A stretch of 57,308 nucleotides of DNA from Clostridia bacterium (GTDB lineage: Bacteria > Bacillota > Clostridia > Oscillospirales > CAG-272). Shown piece after piece: positions 25,111-32,802 of this stretch. The stretch lies in assembly GCA_017942005.1 (NCBI GenBank), contig JAGAVJ010000011.1, positions 1 through 57,308 on the forward strand. The letters run 5' to 3'. The notes beneath the pieces were generated by a model. That model worked only from the letters and a program-made list of their open reading frames with translations. It was not told where the DNA came from and did not search any database. Numbering within the stretch: the first letter of the stretch is position 1; each line of letters opens with the position of its first letter. The position numbers were made by a program, and so were the translations under genes.

Positions 25111-25590
25111 TCATTCCTTTCGTTTTTTGCGCTTGCGGTAGACAATAATTTCCGGATTGGTACCGTTTTCGCCGTATTCACACAAAAGCATATAATTTTC
25201 GTCGGCGGCAAGACCGTACAAGCGGTCACTGTTCTTTTTTGGAACCTGATTCCCGAGAATAATTCGGTCATCCTCCCAAAACCGCACAGTTTTCCCGTTG
25301 GGAAGCGGATAATCCTGATTGATGAATGCACCGTGCAGCGCCCACAGCTCTGTAATGGGATCCATATCCGGAATACCAAGGGCATTATATTCATCAATCA
25401 GTTCTTTTTTCATCGGACAGGAACATTCTGCTTTATTCCATGCCTCACAGGTGCACGATGCCTCCTTCTTTTTACAGCATTCACCGATGACACAGGTTCC
25501 GCCATACGGTTTACCGCCTGTTTCTGTGCATCCGGCACAGCTGTCATGGAGATGACAGCTGTCACAGTCAAGACCGCATAATGATTTCAT
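25111..25590 (-). CDS. cysteine-rich DUF3795-like protein
   Basis: 159 aa from the ATG at 25590; a longer in-frame reading would translate the leader hairpin. The N-terminal third is packed with cysteines: CGLDCDSCHLHDSCAGC, then CVIGECCKKK, CTCEAW and CSCPM. This matches the DUF3795 pattern, probably a zinc- or iron-sulfur-binding module; the function is not known. The C-terminal half (DPITELWALHGAF onward) has no recognised fold. First gene of a probable three-gene minus-strand operon. Confidence 0.8.
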   Translation of the reverse strand: MKSLCGLDCDSCHLHDSCAGCTETGGKPYGGTCVIGECCKKKEASCTCEAWNKAECSCPMKKELIDEYNALGIPDMDPITELWALHGAFINQDYPLPNGKTVRFWEDDRIILGNQVPKKNSDRLYGLAADENYMLLCEYGENGTNPEIIVYRKRKKRKE

Positions 25591-25604
25591 GGTTATTACC
25601 CCCG

Positions 25605-25654
25605 GCTTTTGCTGATGCAAAAGCTTCCTTTCTATATGTATGAGATAAATTATA
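25605..25654 (-). promoter_or_regulatory. promoter and SD-hairpin leader of the DUF3795-like gene (copy 5)
   Basis: On the minus strand: TATAAT at 25654-25649, SD AAAGGA at 25631-25626, then H3 GCTTTTGC (25624-25617) with GCAAAAGC (25612-25605). Fourteen bases follow before the ATG at 25590. The AAAGGA-to-ATG gap is 35 nt, or 15 nt without the hairpin. This copy has no H1 or H2 and no ATGGTCATA, showing the minimal unit is SD plus hairpin. A GGGGG six bases before the ATG could serve as an alternative weak SD. Confidence 0.7.
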
Positions 25655-25767
25655 ATACGCCGTATTTTGTGTTACCAGAATACCATAAAAAGTCGTATAT
25701 GTCAAGCGGTTTCAACATTTTTCTTTCAGGGAATTCCGAAGGAATTCTTCAATAAAGTAAAATTTTT

Positions 25768-25804
25768 GAAAACGCTTGCGTTTTTCTTCCAGATATGATA
25801 TAAT
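25768..25804 (+). promoter_or_regulatory. promoter of the DUF362 gene with overlapping palindrome
   Basis: TTGCGT (25776-25781), 17-bp spacer, TATAAT (25799-25804). The palindrome AAAACGC-TT-GCGTTTT (25769-25784) covers the -35 box and could be an operator. Confidence 0.65.
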
Positions 25805-25851
25805 GACATTGTTTCAAGTCCAATCACAAAAAGAAAGGAAGCAATTATAAA

Positions 25852-26958
25852 ATGGAACCATCAAAAGTATATTATTCAGATTTGCGTGCCAGACCCGGCA
25901 TGAACCTTTTACAGAAGCTGGAAAAATTAATGTATGCAGCAAAAATCAAAGATATTGACTTCCAAAATAAATACACGGCGATTAAAATGCATTTTGGCGA
26001 ACCGGGCAACCTTGCATTTTTACGCCCAAATTATGCGGAGGTTGTGGCGCATGTGGTCAAGGAACTCGGCGGCAAACCGTTTTTAACTGACTGCAACACC
26101 TTATACATCGGCGGCAGAAAAAATGCGCTGGATCATCTGGATTCTGCATATAAAAACGGATTTGTCCCGTATACCACAGGCTGTCAGATTATCATTGGCG
26201 ACGGACTGAAGGGGACAGATGAGGCAATTGTCCCAGTAGAAGGCGGCGAATATGTCAAGGAAGCCAAAATCGGCCGCGCTGTGATGGACGCCGATGTCAT
26301 CATTTCGTTAAACCATTTCAAAGGACATGAATGTACCGGTTTTGGCGGTGCGCTTAAGAACATCGGTATGGGATGCGGTTCCCGCGCCGGTAAGATGGAA
26401 ATGCATTCTGCCGGAAAGCCGTTTGTCAGCACGGATGCCTGTATCGGCTGCGGTAAATGTATTAAAATCTGTGCACACGATGCGCCGCATATCACAGATG
26501 GCAAGTGTGCCATTGATCACAATCGCTGTGTCGGCTGCGGACGCTGTATCGGTATTTGTCCGACAGATGCAATACAGCCGGGTATGGATGAAGCAAATGA
26601 TATCCTGAACTATAAAATTGCAGAATACACAAAGGCGGTACTGGAGGGAAGACCCCATTTCCATATCAGCCTTGTCATTGATATTTCTCCCAACTGCGAT
26701 TGCCATGCAGAAAACGATGCGCCCATCGTTCCGGATGTCGGTATGTTTGCATCGTTTGACCCTGTTGCACTGGATGTTGCCTGTGCAGATATGGTCAACA
26801 AAATGCCGCCGATTGAAAATTCTCAGCTTGGTCATATGCCGCATACGCATGGTGATCATTTTACCGATTCTGCTCCGACGACCAACTGGCGTGCTTGTGT
26901 GGAACATGCAGAAAAGATTGGCATTGGAACGCAGAAGTATGAACTGATCAAAATTTAA
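25852..26958 (+). CDS. DUF362 protein with two 4Fe-4S motifs
   Basis: 368 aa, SD AAAGGAAG 10 bases ahead. The N-terminal ~190 residues match the DUF362 fold (KMHFGEPGN, TDCNTLYIGGRKNA, ISLNHFKGHECTGFGGALKN). Then come two ferredoxin motifs, CIGCGKCIKIC and CVGCGRCIGIC, and a second DUF362 part with ISPNCDCHAEND and FASFDPVALDVACADM. The family is widespread in anaerobes and presumed to act in electron transfer; no substrate is established. Followed 31 bp later by the sugar isomerase gene, so they may share a transcript. Confidence 0.9.
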   Translation: MEPSKVYYSDLRARPGMNLLQKLEKLMYAAKIKDIDFQNKYTAIKMHFGEPGNLAFLRPNYAEVVAHVVKELGGKPFLTDCNTLYIGGRKNALDHLDSAYKNGFVPYTTGCQIIIGDGLKGTDEAIVPVEGGEYVKEAKIGRAVMDADVIISLNHFKGHECTGFGGALKNIGMGCGSRAGKMEMHSAGKPFVSTDACIGCGKCIKICAHDAPHITDGKCAIDHNRCVGCGRCIGICPTDAIQPGMDEANDILNYKIAEYTKAVLEGRPHFHISLVIDISPNCDCHAENDAPIVPDVGMFASFDPVALDVACADMVNKMPPIENSQLGHMPHTHGDHFTDSAPTTNWRACVEHAEKIGIGTQKYELIKI

Positions 26959-26989
26959 CTTCTATTATAGAAAAGAGAGGTATTTCATC

Positions 26990-27745
26990 ATGAGAATTTG
27001 TGTTCCGATTCCATGCTTTTTTGGAAGTATGGACTTTTGTGATGCAATCCGCCGTGTTGGCAGTCTTGGTTTTGACTGTGTGGAAACCTATAACTGGAAA
27101 GGATTGGATTTCGACCGCGTGCGCAAGACCTGTGAAGAAACCGGCGTAGAGCTGCTTTCCATGTGTACCAGTGAATTCCGCATGACAGACCCTGCATACC
27201 GCAAAGCATGGCTTGACGGTCTGAAGGAAAGCTGTGAGGCAGCAAACCGTATGGGTGCGACGCATCTGATTACACAGGTAGGTCAGGATACCGGCGCTCC
27301 GCGCAAAGAACAGCACGCAGCCATTGTAGAAACCCTGATCGCTGCAAAACCGATTCTCGATGCACACAAGGTTATCGTCATGATTGAACCGCTGAACACC
27401 ATTGTGAACCATCCCGGTTATTATCTGTGGCAGGCGTCCGAAGCGTTTGATATCATTCATGAAGTGAATCATCCGTATGTCAAGGTGGTATATGATATTT
27501 ATCACCAGCAGGTCATGGAAGGCAATATTATCCCCAATATTGTCAATAACCTTGACTGTATTGCACATCTGCACAGTGCGGCACATCCCGGCAGAATTGA
27601 TTTGCAGTTTGGTGAAAACGACTACAAGTTCATCTGGAAAAAGGTGGATGAAGCAGGTTATACCGGTGCATGCGGATTGGAATACAGACCGACGATGGAT
27701 CCGGAGCTGTCCTTAAAGGAATTCAGAAGAATCTATCTTGATTGA
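26990..27745 (+). CDS. sugar isomerase/epimerase of the hydroxypyruvate isomerase-like TIM-barrel family
   Basis: 251 aa, SD AGAGAGG ahead. Barrel and metal-site signatures: GFDCVETYNWKG, MIEPLNTIVNHPGYYL (metal-binding Glu), VKVVYDIYHQQVMEGN (Asp and His), LHSAAHPGR and GLEYRP (last metal Glu). These belong to the xylose-isomerase-like AP-endonuclease family 2 fold; members interconvert ketoses or hydroxypyruvate/tartronate semialdehyde. The neighbouring GH127 gene points to a sugar product as substrate (inference). Confidence 0.88.
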   Translation: MRICVPIPCFFGSMDFCDAIRRVGSLGFDCVETYNWKGLDFDRVRKTCEETGVELLSMCTSEFRMTDPAYRKAWLDGLKESCEAANRMGATHLITQVGQDTGAPRKEQHAAIVETLIAAKPILDAHKVIVMIEPLNTIVNHPGYYLWQASEAFDIIHEVNHPYVKVVYDIYHQQVMEGNIIPNIVNNLDCIAHLHSAAHPGRIDLQFGENDYKFIWKKVDEAGYTGACGLEYRPTMDPELSLKEFRRIYLD

Positions 27746-27788
27746 GGATATTCTATATAACGTATTTCAAACAGATTGAGAAAAGTAT

Positions 27789-29783
27789 ATGGATCGAAAA
27801 GTAAAAGAAAAAATTGGTTATCAGATAAAAAACAAGATTGATTCTTCCGCATTATCTTCTGCATATTTTGATGGAGTGATTGGCACACGCTTTGACCGAT
27901 TTACCTATGAGCGTCTGACTGGCGCTTTTGCACTTGAAAAAATTCTCGCCGAAGCAGAAGACTGTTTTGCAGACCAATATGATGATGAATATGCTTGCGG
28001 TATGTGGCGCGGTGAGTTTTGGGGAAAGCTGATGCTTTCACTGGTGCGTACCGCACGGTTTACCGAACAAAACAAGACAACGTCTGTTTTGAAACAGGCA
28101 ATTCATAATTCTGTATACAAAATCCTTTCCTGCCAGCGTGCAGATGGATATCTCTCTACGTACCGTAACAGTGAAGCGATTTTCCCGGCAGATACAGAAC
28201 GTGCACGAAAGGCGGTTGGCTGGGACTGCAACTATAACTGGAATGTTTGGGGACAAAAATATACGCTCTGGGGATTGCTGGAAGCTGCCATGTATCTGGA
28301 TGACCAACATATCCTTGTATGTGCACAGCGCATGGCCGATTTTCTGATAGCACAGATAAAACGGCTTGGTGTCTGCGTAGGGGATATCGGTGTTATGCAC
28401 GGTATGGCTGCCGGATCTATTTTAAAACCGATGCTGCTTTTGTATCGGCTGACAGGGAATGCATCCTATCTTGCGTTCTGTCTTGAGATCGCAGATGGCT
28501 GGGATCGGGAAGATCATGTATGTCCGAATCTGATTCGCAATGCAATGCAGGATATTTCTCCGTCACGTTGGTATGATCAGAAAAACGGATATTATGCAAA
28601 AGCATATGAAATGATGTCATGCTATGACGGATTATGTGAGCTATACCGTGTGACAGGCGACTCACGTTATTTTGACGCTGTCCGGAACTTCTGGCTGCAT
28701 ACTGAAAAATATGAAAGCAACATTTTAGGCAGTGTGGGATATTGTGAACGGTTTTATGATGCCGCTGAATATGCAGACAGTGCAACGGAACTCTGTGATG
28801 TCGTCCATTGGATGCGGTTGTCATACGAGCTGTTTTGCCTGACCGGAGAAGGCATGTATATGGATGCGTTTGAGAAAGCATTTCTCAATGCATTTCTTGC
28901 AGGCATTTATGAAGACGGTAAAAACGGCGCGTTTTTTGTACGCAGTGCCGGCAGGCACTGGACGGCAGAACCGCAGGTGGAGACGAAGTATCAGCACTGC
29001 TGCTTGAACAACGCGGCAAGAGGATTTACAAATGCGTTGGAATCTGCGGTGACGATGACCGGAGATGATCTGCGGGTGAATTTATATATTCCGACAAGAA
29101 CACATTTTGTAAATTCCTGTGGCGGCAATACAACGGTACGTGTCAGTTCCGGTTATACCGACCGCGGTGTTGTCAATGTCATTGTACGCGGCGCCGTTGT
29201 GGGTTCGTCCTTATATCTGCGGATTCCGGCATGGAGCAAAACGGTTTCCGCAGAAGCGATTGACGGTGACAGTGGCAGCAATACGGTGAATTCCCCCGGA
29301 ACCTATTTGAAAATGCCAGTGACGCAATCTGACATGATCATCAGAGTCCATTTTGATATGCGTATCCGGGTTGTTGATCCTGTTTGTCATTATTGCGGAA
29401 CAGACCGGTTCTGCGTCATTCCTGCGGATGATTATCACAGACAGCGTTGGGTTGATTCTAATTTCGGCTTTTGTGATAGCAGTATGATGCTTCCATATCC
29501 AAAAGCGGTGGTTTGGCGCGGACCGGTGCTGCTTGCCCGCTCCAAACGAATTGGCTGTACCGAAACGGAAATGTTTTCCGATGATCATAATACGGTTTAT
29601 GGAAAGCAGCGCAGTGCATCCGGACAATTGATACGCCATGACAATATGCTTTGTATGTGCCGTGTCCAAATAACCGTTGACGATCATGGAGAAACAATCA
29701 CACAGGATTATGTAATGTGTGACTTTTCCTCAGCTGCAAATCGGGAATTAGAAGACGCACACTATTTCACGGTGTATATCTGA
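27789..29783 (+). CDS. GH127-like glycoside hydrolase, second copy
   Basis: 664 aa. It shares the barrel layout with the 9001 enzyme: ACGMWRGEFWGKLMLSL, LSCQRADGYLST, AYEMMSCYDGLCELYRVTG. The zinc/catalytic residues are retained as ELC at 334-336 and the cysteine pair in HCCLNNAARG at 404-405. It therefore probably cleaves beta-L-arabinofuranosyl or a related linkage, but the divergence from the first copy suggests a different substrate. No signal peptide. No convincing SD is visible right before the ATG (a GAGAAAAG stretch is the best), so it may rely on coupling with the upstream isomerase gene 43 bp away. Confidence 0.82.
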   Translation: MDRKVKEKIGYQIKNKIDSSALSSAYFDGVIGTRFDRFTYERLTGAFALEKILAEAEDCFADQYDDEYACGMWRGEFWGKLMLSLVRTARFTEQNKTTSVLKQAIHNSVYKILSCQRADGYLSTYRNSEAIFPADTERARKAVGWDCNYNWNVWGQKYTLWGLLEAAMYLDDQHILVCAQRMADFLIAQIKRLGVCVGDIGVMHGMAAGSILKPMLLLYRLTGNASYLAFCLEIADGWDREDHVCPNLIRNAMQDISPSRWYDQKNGYYAKAYEMMSCYDGLCELYRVTGDSRYFDAVRNFWLHTEKYESNILGSVGYCERFYDAAEYADSATELCDVVHWMRLSYELFCLTGEGMYMDAFEKAFLNAFLAGIYEDGKNGAFFVRSAGRHWTAEPQVETKYQHCCLNNAARGFTNALESAVTMTGDDLRVNLYIPTRTHFVNSCGGNTTVRVSSGYTDRGVVNVIVRGAVVGSSLYLRIPAWSKTVSAEAIDGDSGSNTVNSPGTYLKMPVTQSDMIIRVHFDMRIRVVDPVCHYCGTDRFCVIPADDYHRQRWVDSNFGFCDSSMMLPYPKAVVWRGPVLLARSKRIGCTETEMFSDDHNTVYGKQRSASGQLIRHDNMLCMCRVQITVDDHGETITQDYVMCDFSSAANRELEDAHYFTVYI

Positions 29784-29791
29784 ATTTTTCT

Positions 29792-29843
29792 AAATAAAAA
29801 GTCCGTTTTCGATCGGAATACGACGGAAACGGGCTTTTTATTT
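29792..29843. terminator. terminator after the GH127-like gene
   Basis: AAATAAAAAGTCCGTTT (29792-29808) pairs with AAACGGGCTTTTTATTT (29827-29843). The A and T runs at both sides allow bidirectional use. Confidence 0.8.
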
Positions 29844-29854
29844 AACATGACGTG

Positions 29855-29937
29855 AGTTTGATGAATTTTATAGGGAAAAGTTTTTGCGGTGGAGTTTGAG
29901 GAGGTGCTTTTTGAAAAAAGCACCTCCTCATCAAACT
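29855..29937. repeat. 83-bp element with 10-bp terminal inverted repeats (copy 2)
   Basis: AGTTTGATGA (29855-29864) and TCATCAAACT (29928-29937) form terminal inverted repeats. Inside is the perfect hairpin GAGGAGGTGCTTTTT/AAAAAGCACCTCCTC (29898-29929). The core equals, in reverse orientation, 16024-16077. The size and ends look like a miniature inverted-repeat element; no coding sequence fits in it. Confidence 0.65.
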
Positions 29938-29964
29938 TATGTGTCTATTATGTTGCAGACGCTA

Positions 29965-31158
29965 TTAGGCTTTTAATAGGACTGCCTCACCTGCACCGAG
30001 AGTGATGGTGCTGTCTGTGCAGTCAACAAAGACACCGTCTTGCATGATGGCAAGCGGTTTGTCTGCATGAAGGGTAAATGTATTTTCATTGATATAATCA
30101 CGGTTGACAAGATAAATAGAACCGTCTTCAAAGAAACCAATAACACCGTTTTCACCTTCAATAGCGGTGATGGGACCATATACAGTAAACGCGGAAGCGC
30201 CCTTTTCCGGTGTTCCGATGTGGAAGACTGCCTGTGAAGTTGTGTTAAAAAGATGTCTGCCGACCGGAGCGATGACACGGTTGATGGCTTGCACATCGTA
30301 ATAGTGCGGCATTTTATTGCCTTCGGTATCACACATGGCGTTGGTCCACTGCCAATGCTCATCGTGTCCCGGTTCCCAATAGGTGAAATACGAAATGCGC
30401 TTCATACCATAGGCGAGACACATGTTGACTTCCCAGAAAAGCTCACCGCGTGTCAAATTGCGGTATGGACCGTGCTCGGTCAAAAGCACGATTAACATAG
30501 GATCAATCTGATATTTCAGAGCAACGGTCCGGAAATCTTCAATGTTTTCAAAAAATCCGCCGCGATTTTCGGTGGTTTCTGCGGAGAGACGAATCAGGCG
30601 TTCGCGCTCGTCCACCTCAAGATCGAGGATTTCATTGCGGTTTTGACGGCCAAGAAAATGATAGTGATCATACGAGAGCAGATGTGGGCGGACAATATTG
30701 ACAAATGCTTCGAGGTGCGACATATAATCCGGATTGCCAAGCTGTTCCGGGGAAGCATAATTCGGAAACAGATTGATGACGGTTTCCTTGTCCGGAGAAT
30801 ATCTGCGGAACGCGTTGACGATGGCAGCCAGAACCGGAAATTTCGCCGCATTCGGTTCGTCTACGATATCCCAACCGATGATATTGTCATATTCTGCATA
30901 ATCCGAAACAACTTCTTTTGCAGCTGCATCGGCTGCTGCGAGATCATCGGCAGCATATACACGGTAAATACGGGGATCGCTGATGATGGCTTTCAGTCCG
31001 TATCTGCGCAGAATCGGCAGTACCGCTTTATTAGTTTTTGTATTATAATGCAGCGGCATCAGTGTCATACCGCTTTTTGCAATGTCGGCGATGACCTCTT
31101 CTTTGATGACATAGTCCGCAAAAGGACCGTGAAAATAGGTGATGTCAAATTGGTTCAT
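29965..31158 (-). CDS. clan GH-A-like glycoside hydrolase (beta-galactosidase/GH42-like barrel)
   Basis: 397 aa from the ATG at 31158, which has AAAGGGGG 8 bases upstream; the TTG two codons earlier is less likely. Barrel signatures: IGWDIVDEPNAAKFP carries the acid/base-type Glu after beta-strand 4, LLTEHGPYRNLTRGE the late-strand Glu candidate, and MKRISYFTYWEPGHDEHW a substrate-side loop. The C-terminal ~90 residues look like a beta-sandwich. No signal peptide. The exact GH family cannot be read with confidence. Monocistronic, transcribed toward the terminator at 29792-29843. Confidence 0.72.
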   Translation of the reverse strand: MNQFDITYFHGPFADYVIKEEVIADIAKSGMTLMPLHYNTKTNKAVLPILRRYGLKAIISDPRIYRVYAADDLAAADAAAKEVVSDYAEYDNIIGWDIVDEPNAAKFPVLAAIVNAFRRYSPDKETVINLFPNYASPEQLGNPDYMSHLEAFVNIVRPHLLSYDHYHFLGRQNRNEILDLEVDERERLIRLSAETTENRGGFFENIEDFRTVALKYQIDPMLIVLLTEHGPYRNLTRGELFWEVNMCLAYGMKRISYFTYWEPGHDEHWQWTNAMCDTEGNKMPHYYDVQAINRVIAPVGRHLFNTTSQAVFHIGTPEKGASAFTVYGPITAIEGENGVIGFFEDGSIYLVNRDYINENTFTLHADKPLAIMQDGVFVDCTDSTITLGAGEAVLLKA

Positions 31159-31164
31159 TGACAA

Positions 31165-31408
31165 TGCCCCCTTTGTGTTTCATTTTTTTATTGTATGAAT
31201 ATCATCCCATGAAGCAAAAATGTTTGCCTGCAAGGAGATTTTTGCGAAACCGTCAGTAGTTGTTCTGCAATTATTATACCATGAAGCAATTGAAAAAGCA
31301 AGATACAATGACAGATTTCTTGATAATTAAATATTTCACAAAAAAATTGATATGGTAAAAATACAATAAGGAAATCTCGAACTATACATTAAAAAATAAA
31401 ATAGGTAC
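31165..31408. other. AT-rich divergent intergenic region
   Basis: Between the GH-A-like gene (minus) and the oxidoreductase promoter (plus). TTATTATACCATG near 31270 gives a minus-strand TGGTATAAT -10 box for the GH gene. Nothing else is supported. Confidence 0.45.
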
Positions 31409-31437
31409 TTGACAAAAAAGAAAAATACAGGTACAAT
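31409..31437 (+). promoter_or_regulatory. consensus promoter of the Gfo/Idh/MocA gene
   Basis: TTGACA (31409-31414), 17-bp spacer, TACAAT (31432-31437). Five of six -10 bases and all -35 bases match the vegetative consensus. Confidence 0.85.
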
Positions 31438-31478
31438 ATAACTAAGTATAATGATCTGTAAAAGGAAGGAGTATTTTT

Positions 31479-32744
31479 ATGAAGACATATGATCATACAG
31501 AAGAACGTTCGGCAAACCTGAATCAACCGGTGACTGTTGTTCTGGTTGGGATTGGTGGATACGGTGCCTTGTATGTGGATGAAATTCTGAATGATTGTGA
31601 TAAAGGATTGTGTGAGCTTGTAGGCGTTGTGGATCCTGCCGCAGAAAAAAGTCCAAAATATCAAAAAATTACGGAGAGAAACATTCCGGTTTTTCGGCAG
31701 ATAGAAGAATTTTATCGAGAGCATACCGCACAGCTGTGCTGTATTGCTGCGCCAATTCCATATCATACGCCGTATACGGCATATGCGCTTGATCATGGCA
31801 GCTGTGTTTTATGTGAAAAACCGTTGTCCGGAGATTGGATGGACGGTTATGCATTGGAAGCACTTGCAGAAAAGAATCATGCGTTTGTCATGAGTGGCTA
31901 TCAGTGGTCATACAGCAGCGCCATTTTAGATTTGAAGCGTGATATTCTTTCCGGAAAATTCGGAGCGCCGAAGCATTTGCGGACGAAAATCCTTTGGCCG
32001 CGCTGTTACAGTTATTTTTGCCGTGGTTCCGGCTGGGCAGGGAAACGTGTGGCAGAGGATGGAACCTCCATATATGACAGTGTTGCAAATAATGCTTGCG
32101 CACATTATTTGCATAATATTCTTTTTCTATTAGGGGATGCCATGAACACGGCGGCGCTGCCGACCACGATGGAAGCAGAGTTGTTCCGCGTCAACCCGAT
32201 TGAAAATTTTGATACTTGTGTTTTGCGAATGCATTTTGAAAACGGTGCAGACGCCCTGTTCCTTGCCACACATGCGACAGAAGAAAATGAAGACCCGGTT
32301 TTTATCTACACATTTGAAAAGGGAACGGTTTCTTTTTCACAGGAAGGCGGAGAGGGAGTCGTTGCCAGGATGGACGACGGCAGCATTATAAAATATGGCA
32401 ATCCCTTTGCTGATCAAATGAACAAGGTACGTATTGCGATTGAGGCGGTCAGGCATGCGGAAAAACGAGCCGAATTGCCGTGTACCGCCAGAACCGCGAT
32501 GGCACAGGCGCGCTGTATTTATGCGATTCGGAATGTCCCGATTGTTGATGTTCCCGAGGAATTGATGGAAATTAAGGTTGGCGGCACGATTGGCGCGGAT
32601 AGTTTGCGTGTGATCCGTCAGCTGCATGAAGCATTGAATCGCTGCTATCAAAACAATTGTATGATATCTGAGTTGGAAGACGATGAAGCAATCCAGCTTT
32701 TAAAGAATGCGGCGCATCATAGCTCTGATTTACAGGTAGAATAA
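31479..32744 (+). CDS. Gfo/Idh/MocA-family oxidoreductase
   Basis: 421 aa, SD AAGGAAGGAG 8 bases ahead. The Rossmann NAD(P)-binding motif is VLVGIGGYGALYV (around residues 21-33); VVDP follows the second strand; LCEKPLSGD (111-119) holds the conserved EKP lysine. The C-terminal half fits the oxidoreductase alpha/beta domain (AGKRVAEDGTSIYDSVANNACAHYLHN). Members oxidise sugar or inositol hydroxyls; the substrate is not clear. Likely part of sugar processing with the neighbouring glycosidases. Ends at a very strong terminator. Confidence 0.9.
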   Translation: MKTYDHTEERSANLNQPVTVVLVGIGGYGALYVDEILNDCDKGLCELVGVVDPAAEKSPKYQKITERNIPVFRQIEEFYREHTAQLCCIAAPIPYHTPYTAYALDHGSCVLCEKPLSGDWMDGYALEALAEKNHAFVMSGYQWSYSSAILDLKRDILSGKFGAPKHLRTKILWPRCYSYFCRGSGWAGKRVAEDGTSIYDSVANNACAHYLHNILFLLGDAMNTAALPTTMEAELFRVNPIENFDTCVLRMHFENGADALFLATHATEENEDPVFIYTFEKGTVSFSQEGGEGVVARMDDGSIIKYGNPFADQMNKVRIAIEAVRHAEKRAELPCTARTAMAQARCIYAIRNVPIVDVPEELMEIKVGGTIGADSLRVIRQLHEALNRCYQNNCMISELEDDEAIQLLKNAAHHSSDLQVE

Positions 32745-32791
32745 ACACCGGACTGCTGCACGTTTTTAACGTGCAGCAGTCCGGTGTTTTT
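32744..32791. terminator. very strong bidirectional terminator
   Basis: A 21-bp perfect inverted repeat (32744-32764 with 32768-32788; inner arms CTGCTGCACGTT/AACGTGCAGCAG) over a TTT loop, flanked by A and T runs. It separates the convergent oxidoreductase and LTA-synthase-like genes. Confidence 0.92.
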
Positions 32792-32802
32792 CTATGAAAC
32801 TG

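Noticed and set aside
25769..25784. AAAACGCTTGCGTTTT considered as a terminator of upstream genes.
   Set aside because: It overlaps the -35 box of a good promoter and follows divergent genes, so an operator is more likely.
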